The notes under the pieces are model-generated. The model did not search any database. It had not been told where the DNA came from and saw only the letters and a program-made list of their open reading frames with translations. Made by a program: the position numbers and the translations under genes. DNA of 64,000 nt. It comes from Bursaphelenchus xylophilus. Lineage: Eukaryota; Nematoda; Chromadorea; Rhabditida; Aphelenchoididae. This document shows positions 22,507-34,594 of this stretch, piece after piece; the stretch's first letter is position 1; each line of letters begins with the position of its first letter. Location of the stretch: positions 1,240,001 to 1,304,000 of the forward strand of contig CAJFCV020000001.1 of assembly GCA_904066235.2 (NCBI GenBank), read 5' to 3'.

Positions 22507-25500
22507 ATGTCCGAACTGGTCCGGGCGCTGGCCGAAAAGCCGGACATCACCAAGCCACGATGGGACCAGAGCACGTTCGACGGCCGCGCCCGACACTTCT
22601 TCGCCGTTGTGAACCCGCTCAACATTTTTGTTACGAACGCTCAATTAGAGGAATGCCGACGGGTCGTCACTGAGTATAAGTAAGTCCTTACGAAAGACGC
22701 TTTAATTTGGCATACTTTTTTTTGGTTTTTGCTTCGTGAATTTTTGAGAAATTGAGATTAAAAAAAATTTCCAATTTTTTGTGACATGGAGAATATTTTG
22801 ATAAAATCTGAGGGAAGTTTTGCTTTAGAGAAGGAAAAATTCCCGAGAACTTAACCGTGGAGCAGTTGTGGAGAGCCAAACAACTTTATGACTCCGCCTT
22901 TCATCCGGAAACGGGCGAAAAAATGCCCTTGATCGGCCGAATGTCGGCTCAAGTACCATGCAATACGATTATTACTGGTGGTCTACTTACCTTTTACAAG
23001 TGAGTTTACACTCTTTCCTATCGTTCGAAATCCTTTGAACGTTGTTTTGGCCGCTTTCTGAATGTTTTTGGCCGAGAGAAAGACTTGACCCAAATTGAGT
23101 CAAGTGTTCCTCTCGGTGGAATTGTTGGTAAATTGAAGTAAAATGCGATTTTAAGAGGAACCGCGGCTGTTTTGTTTTGGCAATGGCTGAATCAGACCTA
23201 CAATGCGACAGTAAATTACACAAATCGTTCGGGTGAGCATGCAGTCACTGGAAATCAATTGCTGAAAGCGTATTGTTGCGCAACGGGCGGTGCGATGGCC
23301 TCGGCGTTAACTCTGAACTCATTGGCAAAGGTAAGAGTGATTTTTGGCAGAATATGGTGTTGTTTTTCCAACAGAATTTGAGATTTTTTTAACCAGGAAA
23401 ATATTTCTATGGGGCATGGAGTTACAGGACGAGAAGTATATTAAAAAAATCGCAACATTCTACAGATTTATTTCTTCACAAAAATTTTTGTGTAAAAAAG
23501 AGTACTTCATGGAGATCCTAGATTTTGCCGAGTGAACTCAAGGCATTTGGGGGACCTGGGATGCGCTGGGAGGTGTCTGCGTTCGCTTGAGGGGTTTTAT
23601 CCTTGTGTACTTCAAGACGTACCCGGTTAGGGCTGAAAATAAATAATTAAAAAAAAATTTTAATAAAAAATAAAAAGAAAAAAACAAAAAAATAAAATTA
23701 AAGTTAAATAAAGCCTCACCCCGTCCATAGTCTTCAAAACCGCAGCCATACCGTCCGCAGGCTTGTCCCGGACCCTTGAGCTTTCCAACAATTTCCAACT
23801 TCTACTCAGTCTGCCATACGCAAGGGGGGGGGGCATGTCGTCCACCATGCCCATCCCCAGGCCGCGCAAGGCGGGCAGCGACTCGTGCCACAGCCGACGG
23901 GACGCCTTGAACTTCTTCACAAACAAACTCAAAGCCGACGATGATGAGCAGGCTGAAAAGGAATAGTCAACTTTTGCGCTTTTCTGGGCAAAACATGCAA
24001 TTTCAAAGACAAATTTATAACACACTGGGCGCCACAAAGTCTATATTTTTGCACCGTGCGGACGCATGAATTTGCCGCTGCGCCGCCGGACTGCCGCAAG
24101 AAAAAAGCCGTTTTCCATTGCGCCGCAGCGAAATTTGAGACAGAAATTGCACGGTGCAAAAAAGTTTTGAAAAGGATCGCAAAACGATAAGAAGGCGAAA
24201 TGCACTGTGAAAATGCTAACACTAAACTGTGCAGAAATGTCTAAGCTTATTGGCCCACCTATTAGTATTTAGCGCTATTTTCGTAAAGTGCGTAGACTTT
24301 TTTGCCTTTCGTCGCAAACTCAGCGTGCGCTGTTTTTCGCACAATGCAAACTCGAAAAAAGCAACTTGCACGGTGCACGTCAAACTGAGGAGTCCGGTGA
24401 CCGGAATAGACCCTTCGCTATCGGTTTTTTACACTTCGTCTTGATTTCGCAGAGAAAGAGAGAAAAAAGACACGCAAAAGCGTACTCTCTCGCCCCAAAC
24501 ATTCCCCATTTCTCTCCCGAAAAAGCGTTTTTTCGCGCCTTTTTTTGGCAAATTGCCAATCCATTCACCGGACTGTTTTAGCTTATCTCAGTTTGACGTG
24601 CGGTGCAACTGTGCAAAAAGTTTTTTCGCCAGGCAAAAAAAGTCTACGCACTTTATGAAAATAGCCCAAAAAATAGCCGTCCCCCAACTTACTTTGAATT
24701 CCCTCGTCTTCGTGCTCGAACACCTTGAATTCGGCCAAGCTCGGCGTTTGACCATCGAAGAGAGCACTGCACGAGTTTAGCAGTGCTCAGACTGCGGCTC
24801 CGTTCATCTCGGTGAGGTGTTCCAAGGGAGTGGGACGAGAACACACTGACAAGGGAATGGTCTGAACTTCCCCCAGCGTTAAGGAAAATGACTATTACAG
24901 GTGGATAGAGCAGGTCGACTTTGGTAGAAAAAGGCAATTTCCAGCTGCAAAATAAGCACCGCCGACGAGGAAAATCGACCGAAAGTTCCGAAAAAATTTC
25001 CTCTTTCTCTTCCCTCGGAAAAGAAGAGGAGCATCCAGTGGTTCGGTTGGTCGAGTGGATAGAGCGTCCGCTCGATATCCTTTTGGGGGTTGGTTCGATT
25101 CCGGGGCAGCGCGAGTGGTTATGATAAGGCATCAGTGGCCAAGATAAACTCTTGTGGACCAAAAAAAATATTTTGCAATTGTTCAATTTTCTAGAGATCA
25201 TAAAACACATAATAATAAAGGGTTTCTATGTAAATTTCTCCATTTTTTCTGTAAGATTCCAGAACGGTTCCAGTCATATTCAATAATTCACAAGAGTTTA
25301 TCTTGGTCACTGAAGCCTTATCATAGCCACTCGCGCTGCCCCGGAATCGAACCAACCCCCAAAAGGATATCGAGCGGACGCTCTATCCACTCGACCAACC
25401 GAACCACTGGATGCTCCTCTTCTTTTCCGAGGGAAGAGAAAGAGGAAATTTTTTCGGAACTTTCGGTCGATTTTCCTCGTCGGCGGTGCTTATTTTGCAG

Positions 25501-28500
25501 CTGGAAATTGCCTTTTTCTACCAAAGTCGACCTGCTCTATCCACCTGTAATAGTCATTTTCCTTAACGCTGGCACGCCACGAAAAAAGTGGAAATAGAGA
25601 AATTCGCGGGAAAATGTTTTGCGACATTTCATACGCTGAAACCTTTTCAAGTAAATAACAAAAATGATTCCAAAATTCTAATAAACAACAATTTACGTGT
25701 GAAACCGGCGAGAAAGCATCGAAAGGCATCTAGGAGATGCACCCCAAACTTCTTAGATTGATCAAAGAAGAGAAAAGAAATTATATTGTACTAGGCAAAA
25801 TTGGATCAAAATCGATGAATCTGACCGAATTCGAGCTCTTCCGGGGTTTGCAGGGCTTTGATCCTGCTACAACAGACCAATACTAAATTGAAATTCATCA
25901 AATCTTCTTTATGTCCACCTAAACATCAAACCAATAAGAATAATTAAAACTACATAAATTTTCGACTATCCATCGAATTTGTCGGATGCAATCTGAACTC
26001 GGAATTCAATCTCCACACCCATGGGTACATTATGCTGGCTTTCACATTCTACTTCAACATGGACCGGCTGAAATATCAATTATATTATTTTAGGTATAAC
26101 CAGAGAAAATTATTAGCTCAATGGCCTAGAAAAACAAAAAAATCAAAAAGGCAACGTCACAAACTTACCTTGAAATGTTCTAAACGTCGTCTGCTTCCTC
26201 TGATCCAGCTTTGCTCACGCCTTCTCCAGTCCTTCCTTGCGTTTCTCCGTCAGTTCCTGCAAAATGGTACAATAATGAACCGACAAGTGCCCTTTTTCGA
26301 TAGTAAAATTTCCAGATTTCTTCTTTATAACGTCCGCTAAGATGTCTCGCACAACACCACATGGCGATTAATCAAAAATCTGGGTGCAAAAAGAGAAATC
26401 CTACCTTTTCTGGAGACACCATCAGCTCTTGCAGAACGATGCAGTAATGAACCGACAATCGCCCTTTTTCAACTGTAAAACTTCCAGGTCTCTTCTTTAT
26501 AACGTCCGCTAGGATGCCTCACACAAATCAGATCGGCTCCTTTGTACCTAAACCGGATGAGTAAAGAGAAATCCTACCTTTTCTGGAGACACCATCAGCT
26601 CCTGCAAAATGATGCAATAATGAACTGACAAGTGCCCTTTTTCTATAGTAAAATTTCCCGATTTCTTCTTTATAACGTCCGCTAAGATGTCTCACACAAC
26701 ACCACATGGCGATTAATCAAAAATCTGGGTGCAAAAAGAGAAATCCTACCTTTTCTGAAGACACGTCCATAGCTGCAGAATCAATGTTTGGGTCACAGCG
26801 CGGTGGGCCGGGCTCCATGGACTCATCCGTTACATTCAACACTTGAAACTCAAAGCAACGTAATTTTAAAGATAATATACTTCCCGAAATTGTTCCAAAT
26901 CTCAGAGTTACAATACTATCTTACACAATATTCATTCCATCAAAAAAATCAAAAATATTGGGCGCAGCTCGAAATCTCTATTTCCAATTTTGCCTTACGT
27001 TTTTCGTGGCGTGCGCTGGGGGAAGTTCAGACCATTCCCTTGTGAGGAAATTCCACGAAACTCGTCGCCTTTATAGCGGGAAATCATGCAAACATTATGC
27101 AAATTTTTGGTGGGAAAAATTCCAAAATTGGTGGAGCGAAATTTGCATATTTGCATTTTTGGTCGACTTTTGAATATGAAAAAGGCGTTTAACTACAGTG
27201 TGGGACCTGATCCAGTCGCCAAAAATGTACCATTTTGCTTCCGGGAAGCATCAAAAATGTGGCAAAATGCTTCCCTCTCCAAATGAAAAAACGTCGTTTT
27301 GAAGGACGCGCTTTTGAAATCGGAGTTTTTTCACTTGGAGAGGGAAGCATTTTGCCACATTTTTGATACTTCCCGGATGCAAAATCGTACGTTTTTTGCC
27401 ACTGGATCAGGGCCCCCACTGTACGTACATGACTGGATTTTGAGATCTAGCGCAAATTCCGAAAATTTTCAGAAACTACCTCCGGTTTATGGCCGCCTTG
27501 TCCCATTCTGCTCAATTGCGATCGCGAACGCGATCAACAATCCCATGATGAGGATCAAGGAATTCACGGACGGAATTACTTTGGAAGACGAAAGCGGCCG
27601 AAAAGTCGGCTCCTCAACGGCCGTCGCGAAGACGGCGATTGCTCAGGTCGTTGTCAGTCGAATCCTCATGGCCGTCCCTTATATGGGCAAGTTTTTTTCG
27701 ATTTCTTCTAACAAGGAAACTACCCAAAATTCGGAAAAATGCACAAGAATAAAAATTTTTTTTGGAAAGTACTTGTATGGGGTATGGAGTTGCAGGTCGA
27801 GACATATATCAAAAAAATCGCAAAATTTTTCGGTTTCGGAATATGTAAAAATTTGCTGCCCAATTTTGGTTTGTAATGGTGAAAAATCCTCAGAATTTTT
27901 TTTTTGCAACACCACGAAAATGCCTTTTTGACCAAGTTTTTACCAATTCAAAAGCTTTGTTTGGAGCTAAAGTAAACCCTGGTATCTTGAAAAGCCTTAA
28001 AATATCAAATTTGATTAATACTACACCTTAATAGTGGTTCCAATGTACAAAAGGTTTTTTTATTTTTTGCAATGCCCCTTTTTTACATTGGCACTACTAT
28101 TAAGCTGTAGAATTAATCAAATTTGGTATTTTAAGGCTTGTCAGGGTTTACTTCAGCTCAAAACAAAACTTTTGAATTGGCAAAAACTTGGTCAAAAAAG
28201 GCATTTGCGCGGTGTTGCGAGAAAGGTTCTGAGGGTTTTTTCGTCCTTACAAACCAAAATTGAGCAGCTAATTTTTACATATTCTAAATCAGAAAAATTT
28301 TGCGATTTTTTGATATATGTCTCGACCTGTAACTCCATACCCCCATGGAAGTACCTTCCTTGTAAAAAATTTTTTTGAATTTTGGAAGCTTTTGAAAAAA
28401 TCTTTTTTTTTCGAAAGTTACAGTACCCTTGATGCTGAAATTGTTTTCAGTCCTCACCCCATTGGCCGTGAATTCCCTGGAGAAGCGGTGGGCGTGGTTC

Positions 28501-28698
28501 CGCGCTCGGCCCTTCCTCTCCGGCCCCTTCCAAACAGCCATGTGCGGCGTGATTCTGATGCTCTCCACGCCATTATGCTGCGCCATATTCCCGCAAAAAG
28601 CCCAAATCAAAGTCGGAGATCTCGAACCCGAGGTCAGAGACCAGATCCGCGCCCTGCCCAACCCGCCAGAGGTGGTTTATTACAACAAAGGCCTCTAG
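22507..28698 (+). CDS. Sideroflexin (mitochondrial carrier, SFXN family)
   Basis: Five exons (22507-22679, 22829-22999, 23156-23330, 27473-27686, 28451-28698) give 326 residues, the normal family length. Family signatures are clear: [16 protein letters not shown] near the N-terminus, [10 protein letters not shown] and [44 protein letters not shown], and the C-terminal YYNKGL. Several hydrophobic segments fit the multi-pass inner-membrane topology. Sideroflexin 1-type proteins import serine into mitochondria; that role here is by homology. Intron 4 begins GCAAGT after ATGG and phase requires this GC-AG intron. Intron 3 (4.1 kb) is filled with repeats and an antisense gene remnant. It is convergent with the OAC gene. 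Confidence 0.96.
23079..23123. repeat. TTGACCCAA/TTGAGTCAA hairpin in sideroflexin intron 2
   Basis: GAGAGAAAGACTTGACCCAA is mirrored by TTGAGTCAAGTGTTCCTCTC. This is one member of the hairpin family described at 32805-33230. Confidence 0.8.
24376..24600. mobile_element. ~225 bp MITE with CACGTCAAACTGAG ends
   Basis: The left end CACGTCAAACTGAGGAGTCC and the right end ATCTCAGTTTGACGTG are complementary, and GTCCGGTGACCGG / CACCGGAC lies inside. A second copy lies inverted at 35290-35525. Confidence 0.75.
25041..25113 (+). pseudogene. tRNA-like module, left arm
   Basis: TTGGTCGAGTGG resembles an A box and GGTTCGATTCC is a B box, about 45 bases apart. The acceptor arms do not pair, so it is not called a functional tRNA. 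Confidence 0.5.
25332..25404 (-). pseudogene. tRNA-like module, right arm
   Basis: This is the inverted copy of the module at 25041-25113, with identical A-box and B-box sequence. Confidence 0.5.
25966..26818 (-). pseudogene. Antisense gene or gene remnant with a triplicated 113-bp exon
   Basis: On the minus strand inside sideroflexin intron 3. Exon 26818-26750 reads [20 protein letters not shown].. and ends at GTAGGA. Three 113-bp copies follow: A 26690-26578, B 26517-26405 and C 26345 onward, each encoding ILADVIKK...[12 protein letters not shown]. Copy C continues [11 protein letters not shown] to a TGA, past which [15 protein letters not shown] follows in the same frame up to a donor at 26168. 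A last exon, 26067-25966, reads [20 protein letters not shown].. and stops. Differences between B and A/C are mainly synonymous or conservative, pointing to past selection on this frame. However, each copy starts in phase 1 and ends in phase 0, so exons cannot be chained in frame. It is either a decayed gene or one whose splicing I have mis-modelled. No family recognised. Confidence 0.55.
27196..27421. mobile_element. 226 bp fold-back (CAGTG..GGACCTGATCC family)
   Basis: CAGTGTGGGACCTGATCCAG at the left is mirrored by CTGGATCAGGGCCCCCACTG at the right, with TA on both sides. The arms share CCGGGAAG and CTCCAAATGAAAAAAC with copies at 33276-33716, 40471-40718, 59076-59302, 59971-60178 and 61091-61310, and a partial copy at 58027-58205. 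Confidence 0.85.
27757..28366. mobile_element. ~600 bp palindromic element, copy C
   Basis: This belongs to the GGTATGGAGTTACAGG family described at 6500-7065. It fills most of the GC-AG intron 4 of sideroflexin. Confidence 0.85.
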
Positions 28699-28967
28699 GC
28701 CTCATGGATAATATCCGCAACCGCTCAAAAGTCGACATAATGAACAAAACCCAAGCTCAAAAGTCATAATATTTACTTCCATGACATTTCAAACAGTTCA
28801 AAGTGCTTTAGCCTACAGGGTTACTGTAGTTTTTGCATTTATTATATTGTGATACAACAGGTAATAAACAGAGGTCTAATGGAACGGAACGCATGGAATT
28901 ACTTGTTGTCATCTTTCAAAAATCTTCTAAACTCTCTAAAACAGAGTTTTTGCCCTCCTACATCGCT

Positions 28968-31900
28968 TTATGTACGTGTTTCCTGCCGCATTCCATACTT
29001 TCGATCATACGCGAACCGAAACTCCTCGGCGTAAAAGAAGCTCCCCATTAGCATTGCGTGAATGTTGTCTCGCCGCAGAATCAATCCGTTCGGCAGTGCG
29101 GAGAGGCAGCGATCGGTGATTGTCGAGCACATGCTTCGGGCATGGTCAACTTTGAGACATTTCGGGCATTGAATGTTCTCCGTCACATGGCTGAATCGGG
29201 CTTTTCGTTTTTTGTGCTGCTGAAAAAGGAGATGCGTGAAATCGGAAAAAGTGGTCGTCTATAAGGCTTTCATGAAATTCGGGCGTCTTGGCGTTTGCGC
29301 TACGAGAGGAACACTTGACCGATGGGTCAAGTCTTCCTCTGGCTTATGAATGGGGCCAATAGTGTGGCTCATATCATAAACAATGAATATTGGTCAAAAA
29401 GGAGCCCTCCTAGGACAGTTTGATACTGTCATTTACCTAAAATGACGAGTTCCCGTCAAGAGAAAAACTTGACTCAAGTGACAAGTTTTCCCCTTGTTAG
29501 AAACAGAGGTTTTTTATGGTCAGGCCATGTTCTTTGTGGCCGTGGCGGATCTACAAATCACTCTATTATGATCCGTTGAGCCTAAGTCCACCTAGACGCC
29601 CATTCCTTTCATAGGAGAACACTTGACCCATTGGGTCAAGTGTTCCCCTCGTTCGCAAACCAACTTACCGGCCAGCTCATATGAAAAGCGTCCAACGAGG
29701 ACCCGTCTCGAATAAATTTGAACATCTCCTCGATATTGTTGAACGTGTCAACTGTCACTTCCGGATACCCCAAAAAGATGAGGTCCTTTACGTACGGCTG
29801 AACTTGGTCAAGAAACACCTGCAGCATCATGGGATACTTGTCGACGTACTTCTTTTTGACCTCTTCTGTCCCGAAAGTGGTCGTACTGAAAATGTTTCCA
29901 ACTCTCCACGCATCACCTACCTATACAAGACGAACAAAATGTCGATCGGTCGCTCCCAATTCTTGACTACCGCCGAGAAAATCACGTCACTGTCGTTGGA
30001 TAGACCGGGATCGCGGTAGAAGGGATGAAAGCCTCGCCTGGAAACCAGGGACATGTGGCTGTAAACGTCTCGGAAGTTCTCTTGCACTCCCATATACGTA
30101 TCTCTGGCCACACTGTCGCCGATTATTAGGACTTCCTTGTTGCCGGAGCCCTGAAAATCGATCTTGATGTGGCTGGAAGCAATTTGGATGCATTTTGTTT
30201 ACAGTTCTAGGTCAAATTTGATTTTTTTTGTCAGCGAGGGAAACACTTGTCCCAAGTTCTTAATTTTGGCCTTCTAAGTCTCAGAAAGACGTATGGATAC
30301 CAAAGTAATGTCATAATTATGAAAAAATAGCTTTTTTGATTGTCGTAGAAATCGATTTCCTTGAGGGAAATATTTGACTCAGCAAGAAGAAGACTTGACC
30401 CAATTGTCAATTATACGAGCGAAATGGAAAAAACAAGTACTAAACACTTATTAAAGCCTCTCAAAAAAATTTTGAACGAAGTATACCCAATTTTCTATGA
30501 GAGAAACACTCGACCCACTAAGAGGAAGACTTGACCCAATGAGAGGGAGACTTGACTCAAAGTCGCTAAAATCATATGGAACCGAAACCAAAGTTGACTC
30601 ATTGGATTTTGCGTGTTTTTAGAGCTGCCACAATGACAAAATGCTTTAAAATTGACATCTTTTTATATTCCACTTGCCTCAACTTGACAAACGTAATCGT
30701 AGAACCCCGAATCCTTCAAAACTTTCTTAAATTGCCCCCATTGCCGCTTCTTGCACTCCTTCGCGTTGTTGTCCAGGTAATCTCGCTGCTGCAGATTGAA
30801 AAACTCAATCTCTTTTCTCGTCATGTTGAGCGGGTTCTGGCGGTTTTGGTAAATTCCCTTCGCGTATTCTAGGAATCCCGTCTCATTGTACCTGAGTAAT
30901 CGGGTACGATTTTGCGCGCCGACTTCGTCTTTTGGCACATCCTCGGTGGGGACGCTGAATTGAATGTACATTTGAAGTGAGAATATTGCACTCAAGAACA
31001 GGGTCAGCAGCAGAATTAATCTGCTCCATTTGGTTATATAGGATGAGATCTTCATAAACAAGTGTTCGACTAGACATCCACACATCAGTGAGAATGCGAT
31101 GATGCATATCCCGCCTGAAAATTTTTAGTAATTGGCAAATTTTTGAATCAGTGAAAGACTTGACCCAATATGCTGAAAATGGTAAAATAACCTCTGGAAA
31201 AAGGATAAAACATGCTATTTCTTATTGCTAAACTAATTAGGCTTACGTAAGAATCTAGTGAAGCGTAAATTTTTTATCTAGAGTCAAGTCTTACGCTCAT
31301 TATTGAATGAGAGAAAAACTTGACTCGAAACGAATAAAAGTTAATTTTTAGACAAAATAATATCGCTAAGTCAAGAAGAAATGTTTCAGCCTACTTCCAC
31401 CACTTCCTATTTCACTTGCCAACCGAAAATCTGCCATTTTTGAATATTTGGGTCAAGTGTTTCCCTCAAAGATAAATTTGCCAAACAAATGTTCCGACTT
31501 ACTGTCAAATTGGCTCACCGTCTTCCCCGTATTGTAATACTTTGACAGCTTTGCAATGGGCCAATGCACGAGGTAGATTGAGTACGACACATCTCCAATA
31601 TACACCATGAACGGATGGGACAAAATCGTGTCGTCGTTGAGATAAATGAACAAACCAGCTAATAAAGTCGAAACTGCCCGCAAAACTACGGCATTTTGCA
31701 TTACTTTTGAGAGCAACAGGACTGTAAGGGTTGCTGTAACAACAATTTTGGCAAGCCGAGTGCAAGTTGAGACTTCTGGCAGAAAAGTTTTGGTTTTTTG
31801 ATTTTCCTCGGCATCTTCTGACAATAATATGTAGTCAGAGGCTTCTGCCTCCTTTTTCTTGATCGTGGAGAAGGCTGTGGCAAATCCAACCATGAATTGC

Positions 31901-34004
31901 CACATCCGCGAAGCCATGGACATGTGGGAGATATTAGTGTCTAAAGTAAGGTAAATTTAGCTGAAAAATTTTTTGAGCCTCATACAAAAATCGTTAGAAA
32001 TCGTCTACAGTCTATTTCTAGTCAAGTTGAGACATTTTGTTACGAGAAAAAGACTTGACTCAAAAAGTGATTTTGAGTCAAGTCTTTCTCTCGGCATTGA
32101 CATACGAAAAAATACAGAAAAGTGGATGGGAAATGTGTTTTCAGCCGTTGCAATGGCCGTTTACAGAATTTGTACGGTGGAGAAACACTTGACTCAAAAT
32201 GAGTCAAGTCTTGCTCTCAAGATAAAATACGAAAAAATACGATGCGTTGATCATTAGAAAAGCCTTATGAGCTAAAAGTCAACTCACTTTCCAAAAAATA
32301 CACTTGAAATCCGAAGGAGAACACGCAAATCGCCAACAATATTAACCATCCCACTGGTTTCGAGCGTTCTCTAAACCTCGTCAAAAGCCAAAAAATCCAT
32401 GGCACAATCAGATAGAACTGCACCTCCACCGACAACGACCACGTATGCAGAAACAGTGGATATTGATTGTTGACCGCGAAATAGCCCGAAGCCGGCAAAT
32501 TGAACATGTTGGACGCGAAAAGGGCGGCCGAAGTCGACTCGGAGATCATTGTCGGGTAGAAAGAATCGAGCAGAATTACGAATCCGGCCAGAAGAGTCGA
32601 CACGATGATAAAATAGTAGGTGGGGAAGATTCGTTTGATTCGGCGAAAGTAGAATTTGTCGATTGAGGCGGAATTGAACTCGCCGGAGGACAAAATGGTG
32701 CACATTAGGAAGCCGGAGAGGACAAAGAATCTGAAACAGGACGAATATGAAGGGCTAAGTAGTCTTTTTGGGCAATGCAAGGCATTTTTCTATAGACCAG
32801 ACCGAGAGAAACACTTGACCCAAACTTTGAGTCAAGTCTCTTCCTCGCAGAAAAACGGAGTAATAAAAATAGGACAATCCTAAATTTGCCCTTTTAAACA
32901 ATTTTAAGCTAGGATTTTAGCTATTTTCACCGAAAGAAAGACTTGACCCAACTTTGAGTCAAGTCTTTCCTTCGCAGAGGAACGGTGTTAAAAAATAAAA
33001 AAATCCTAAAGTGTCCTTTTATGTAAATTTTAAACTATGATTTAGCTATTTTCACCGAGAGAAAGACTTGGCCCAACTTTGAGTCAAGTCTTTCCTTCGC
33101 AGAAAAAACGGTGCCATATAAAAAAAAACAATCCTACGTTTGTTATTTCTGTAAATTTTTAGCTATAATTTTGCTTTTTCATCAAGAGAAAGACTTGACC
33201 CAACTTTGAGTCAAGTCTCTTCCTCGCGGAAAAAACGGTGTCACAAAAATTAAACCATCCTAAGATTGTCCTCAACAGTGGCGGACCTGATCCAGTGGCA
33301 AAAAACGTACCATTTTGCATTCAGGAAGGAACCAAAATGTGGCAAAGTACCTCCATTCTCTAAGCCAAAAAAGCCACGCTTTGAAGAGCGCGCCTTTTCC
33401 TTCAGGAAGAGGGCGCCAGCTCCGAATGCATCCGACAAATTCGCACTCAAAAAACGCGCGCTTCTCTCCCTGATTTGGCGTTCCGCAGTTTCAGAATCTT
33501 ATTGCTTTTTCACGGAAAGAGGAGAAGGAGAGAGGAGTAAAAAGCGCGCGCTTTTTGAGTACGAATATTGTCGGATGCATATCTCTTCGTGAAGGAAAGG
33601 GCGCGCTTTTCAAAGCGTAGTTTTTTGGTCTAGAGAAGGGAGGTATTTTGCGACATTTTGGCTCCTTCCTGGATGCAAAACGGTACGCTTTTTTGCCATT
33701 GGATCAGGTCCGCCACGGCATTTTAATGAGACTACTATTCAAAAAGAATTATCTCAAATTTTAAACCAGAATTTAAGCTATTTTCAGCCAGAGAAAGACT
33801 TGACCCATTCTGAGCCAACTGTTCCCCTTGGCAAAAAATCCAGCGAAACAAAAGTGAACCACATTTCAAATGCAAACAAACTTACATATCCACTCCCAAA
33901 TAGCCATTGGGAAATAAATCCGGCCAAATATGGAACAAAAGGACCGCAAAGATGGCCAAAAATCGGAGGCCTTGAAGATCGTGGCGCTTTGAGTGTTTCT
34001 GCAT
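28968..34004 (-). CDS. oac: Acyltransferase-3 / SGNH membrane O-acyltransferase (OAC family)
   Basis: Seven exons (minus): 34004-33886, 32730-32288, 31940-31503, 31114-30678, 30150-29921, 29885-29669 and 29219-28968, all in phase, giving 711 residues. Residues 1-350 form the multi-pass acyltransferase-3 domain: DLQGLRFLAIFAVLLFH with the conserved His25, GYLGVDIFFVLSGFLMC, HTWSLSVEVQFYLIVPW and YIGDVSYSIYLVHWP. The C-terminal part is an SGNH hydrolase-like domain with the nucleophile motif GDS (490-492) and DNIH (679-682) as the Asp-x-x-His pair. Family members move acyl groups across membranes onto extracellular sugars or lipids; the substrate here is unknown. Intron 4 starts GCAAGT after GAG and phase fits this GC-AG intron. 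A TTTTAG acceptor lies 8 bases before the ATG. Introns carry many TTGAC hairpins. Confidence 0.94.
29300..32225. repeat. Dispersed TTGACYCAA hairpins in OAC introns
   Basis: Full or half copies occur near 29302, 29455, 29610, 30235, 30365, 30505, 31150, 31280, 31450, 32041 and 32180. Complete ones pair as AGACTTGACTCAA with TTGAGTCAAGTCT, flanked by GAGAGAAA and TTTCTCTC. All lie in introns of the acyltransferase gene. Confidence 0.8.
32805..33230. repeat. Four-unit array of TTGACCCAA hairpins, ~125 bp period
   Basis: Each unit has GAGAGAAAGACTTGACCCAA, a short loop, TTTGAGTCAAGTCTTTCC, then TCGCAGAAAAACGGTG and an AT-rich spacer containing TTTTAGCTATTTTCA. Starts fall near 32806, 32934, 33057 and 33184. 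The stem is about 17 bp. The array is in intron 1 of the acyltransferase gene. Confidence 0.85.
33276..33716. mobile_element. 441 bp fold-back (CAGTGGCGGACC family)
   Basis: CAGTGGCGGACCTGATCCAG at the left is mirrored by GGATCAGGTCCGCCACGG at the right. The interior includes GCGCGC-rich arms and AGAGGAGAAGGAGAGAGGAG. It lies in OAC intron 1, next to the hairpin array. Confidence 0.85.
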
Positions 34005-34594
34005 TCTTGTCGGACTAAAATGTAAAATTGCAAGTCGAAACTCATGTGTCGAGGGCAAACTAATAATGAGCGACGATCAAATCTCCGAATTCGATAAGAA
34101 GTCAAGTCCGGAATTGAAAAAATGAAGGAAAGAACTGCGTCTCTCGGCAATCTCCTAAATCCGAGGCGAGATGTAGCTCTGCGAATTAGCGAGGGAATTT
34201 TTTGACGAGTGTCCCGAATTTTCGGCTCAACGACAGTTCGGGCCAACACAAAAGCGATCGATATGGGGCGTAGGGAGAGTGGATACACTAAAAAGTAGCA
34301 GGAGATGCCTTGGAGGCCTGGCAAACCCGCTGGATGGTTGGCGAACGCTCGGCGAAGGCTCGGCGGAGACTTGGCAAAGACTTGAAATATGTCCACTTTT
34401 TCTCCTAGGCCTCCCCCATGAATACAACGACGAAAAGAAACGATCCATAGTACCGTTGACCCGAATTTTGGCCCCTTATGTATGGACCAAATTTTGCGGT
34501 TGGTCCTTTATATATGGACCAAAATATCTGCTACAATAAATCGTTAGTATTGCTAAAATTAGATTTGAAACAAGGATTTTAGCCATATTCATCA

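Larger units (their letters stand above)
24874..25571. mobile_element. ~700 bp fold-back element carrying tRNA-like sequence in each arm
   Basis: The arms (24874-25156 and 25289-25571) are near-perfect reverse complements, starting CCAGCGTTAAGGAAAATGAC. Each arm holds a tRNA-like module (25041-25113 plus; 25332-25404 minus). The flanks CTGAACTTCCCC and CACGCCACGAAAAA adjoin one another, in reverse orientation, at about 27005-27040, resembling an unoccupied copy of the target. Confidence 0.8.

Noticed and set aside
24689..25210. 173-codon minus-strand open frame and its inverted twin at 25154-25597
   Set aside because: Both translate the tRNA-bearing fold-back arms. Identical frames on opposite strands simply reflect the inverted repeat.
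27299..27931. 210-codon plus-strand open frame
   Set aside because: It is a read-through of a fold-back element, sideroflexin exon 4 and another fold-back. Only 27473-27686 is real coding sequence.
32805..33230. CRISPR-like regular repeats
   Set aside because: The units are palindromic hairpins with similar spacers, in introns of a eukaryotic gene. Spacers are not diverse and there are no cas genes.
33866..34396. 176-codon minus-strand open frame
   Set aside because: It overlaps OAC exon 1 in another frame (reading RQECRNTQSATIFKA). The exon frame is fixed by the acyltransferase motif and by phase.
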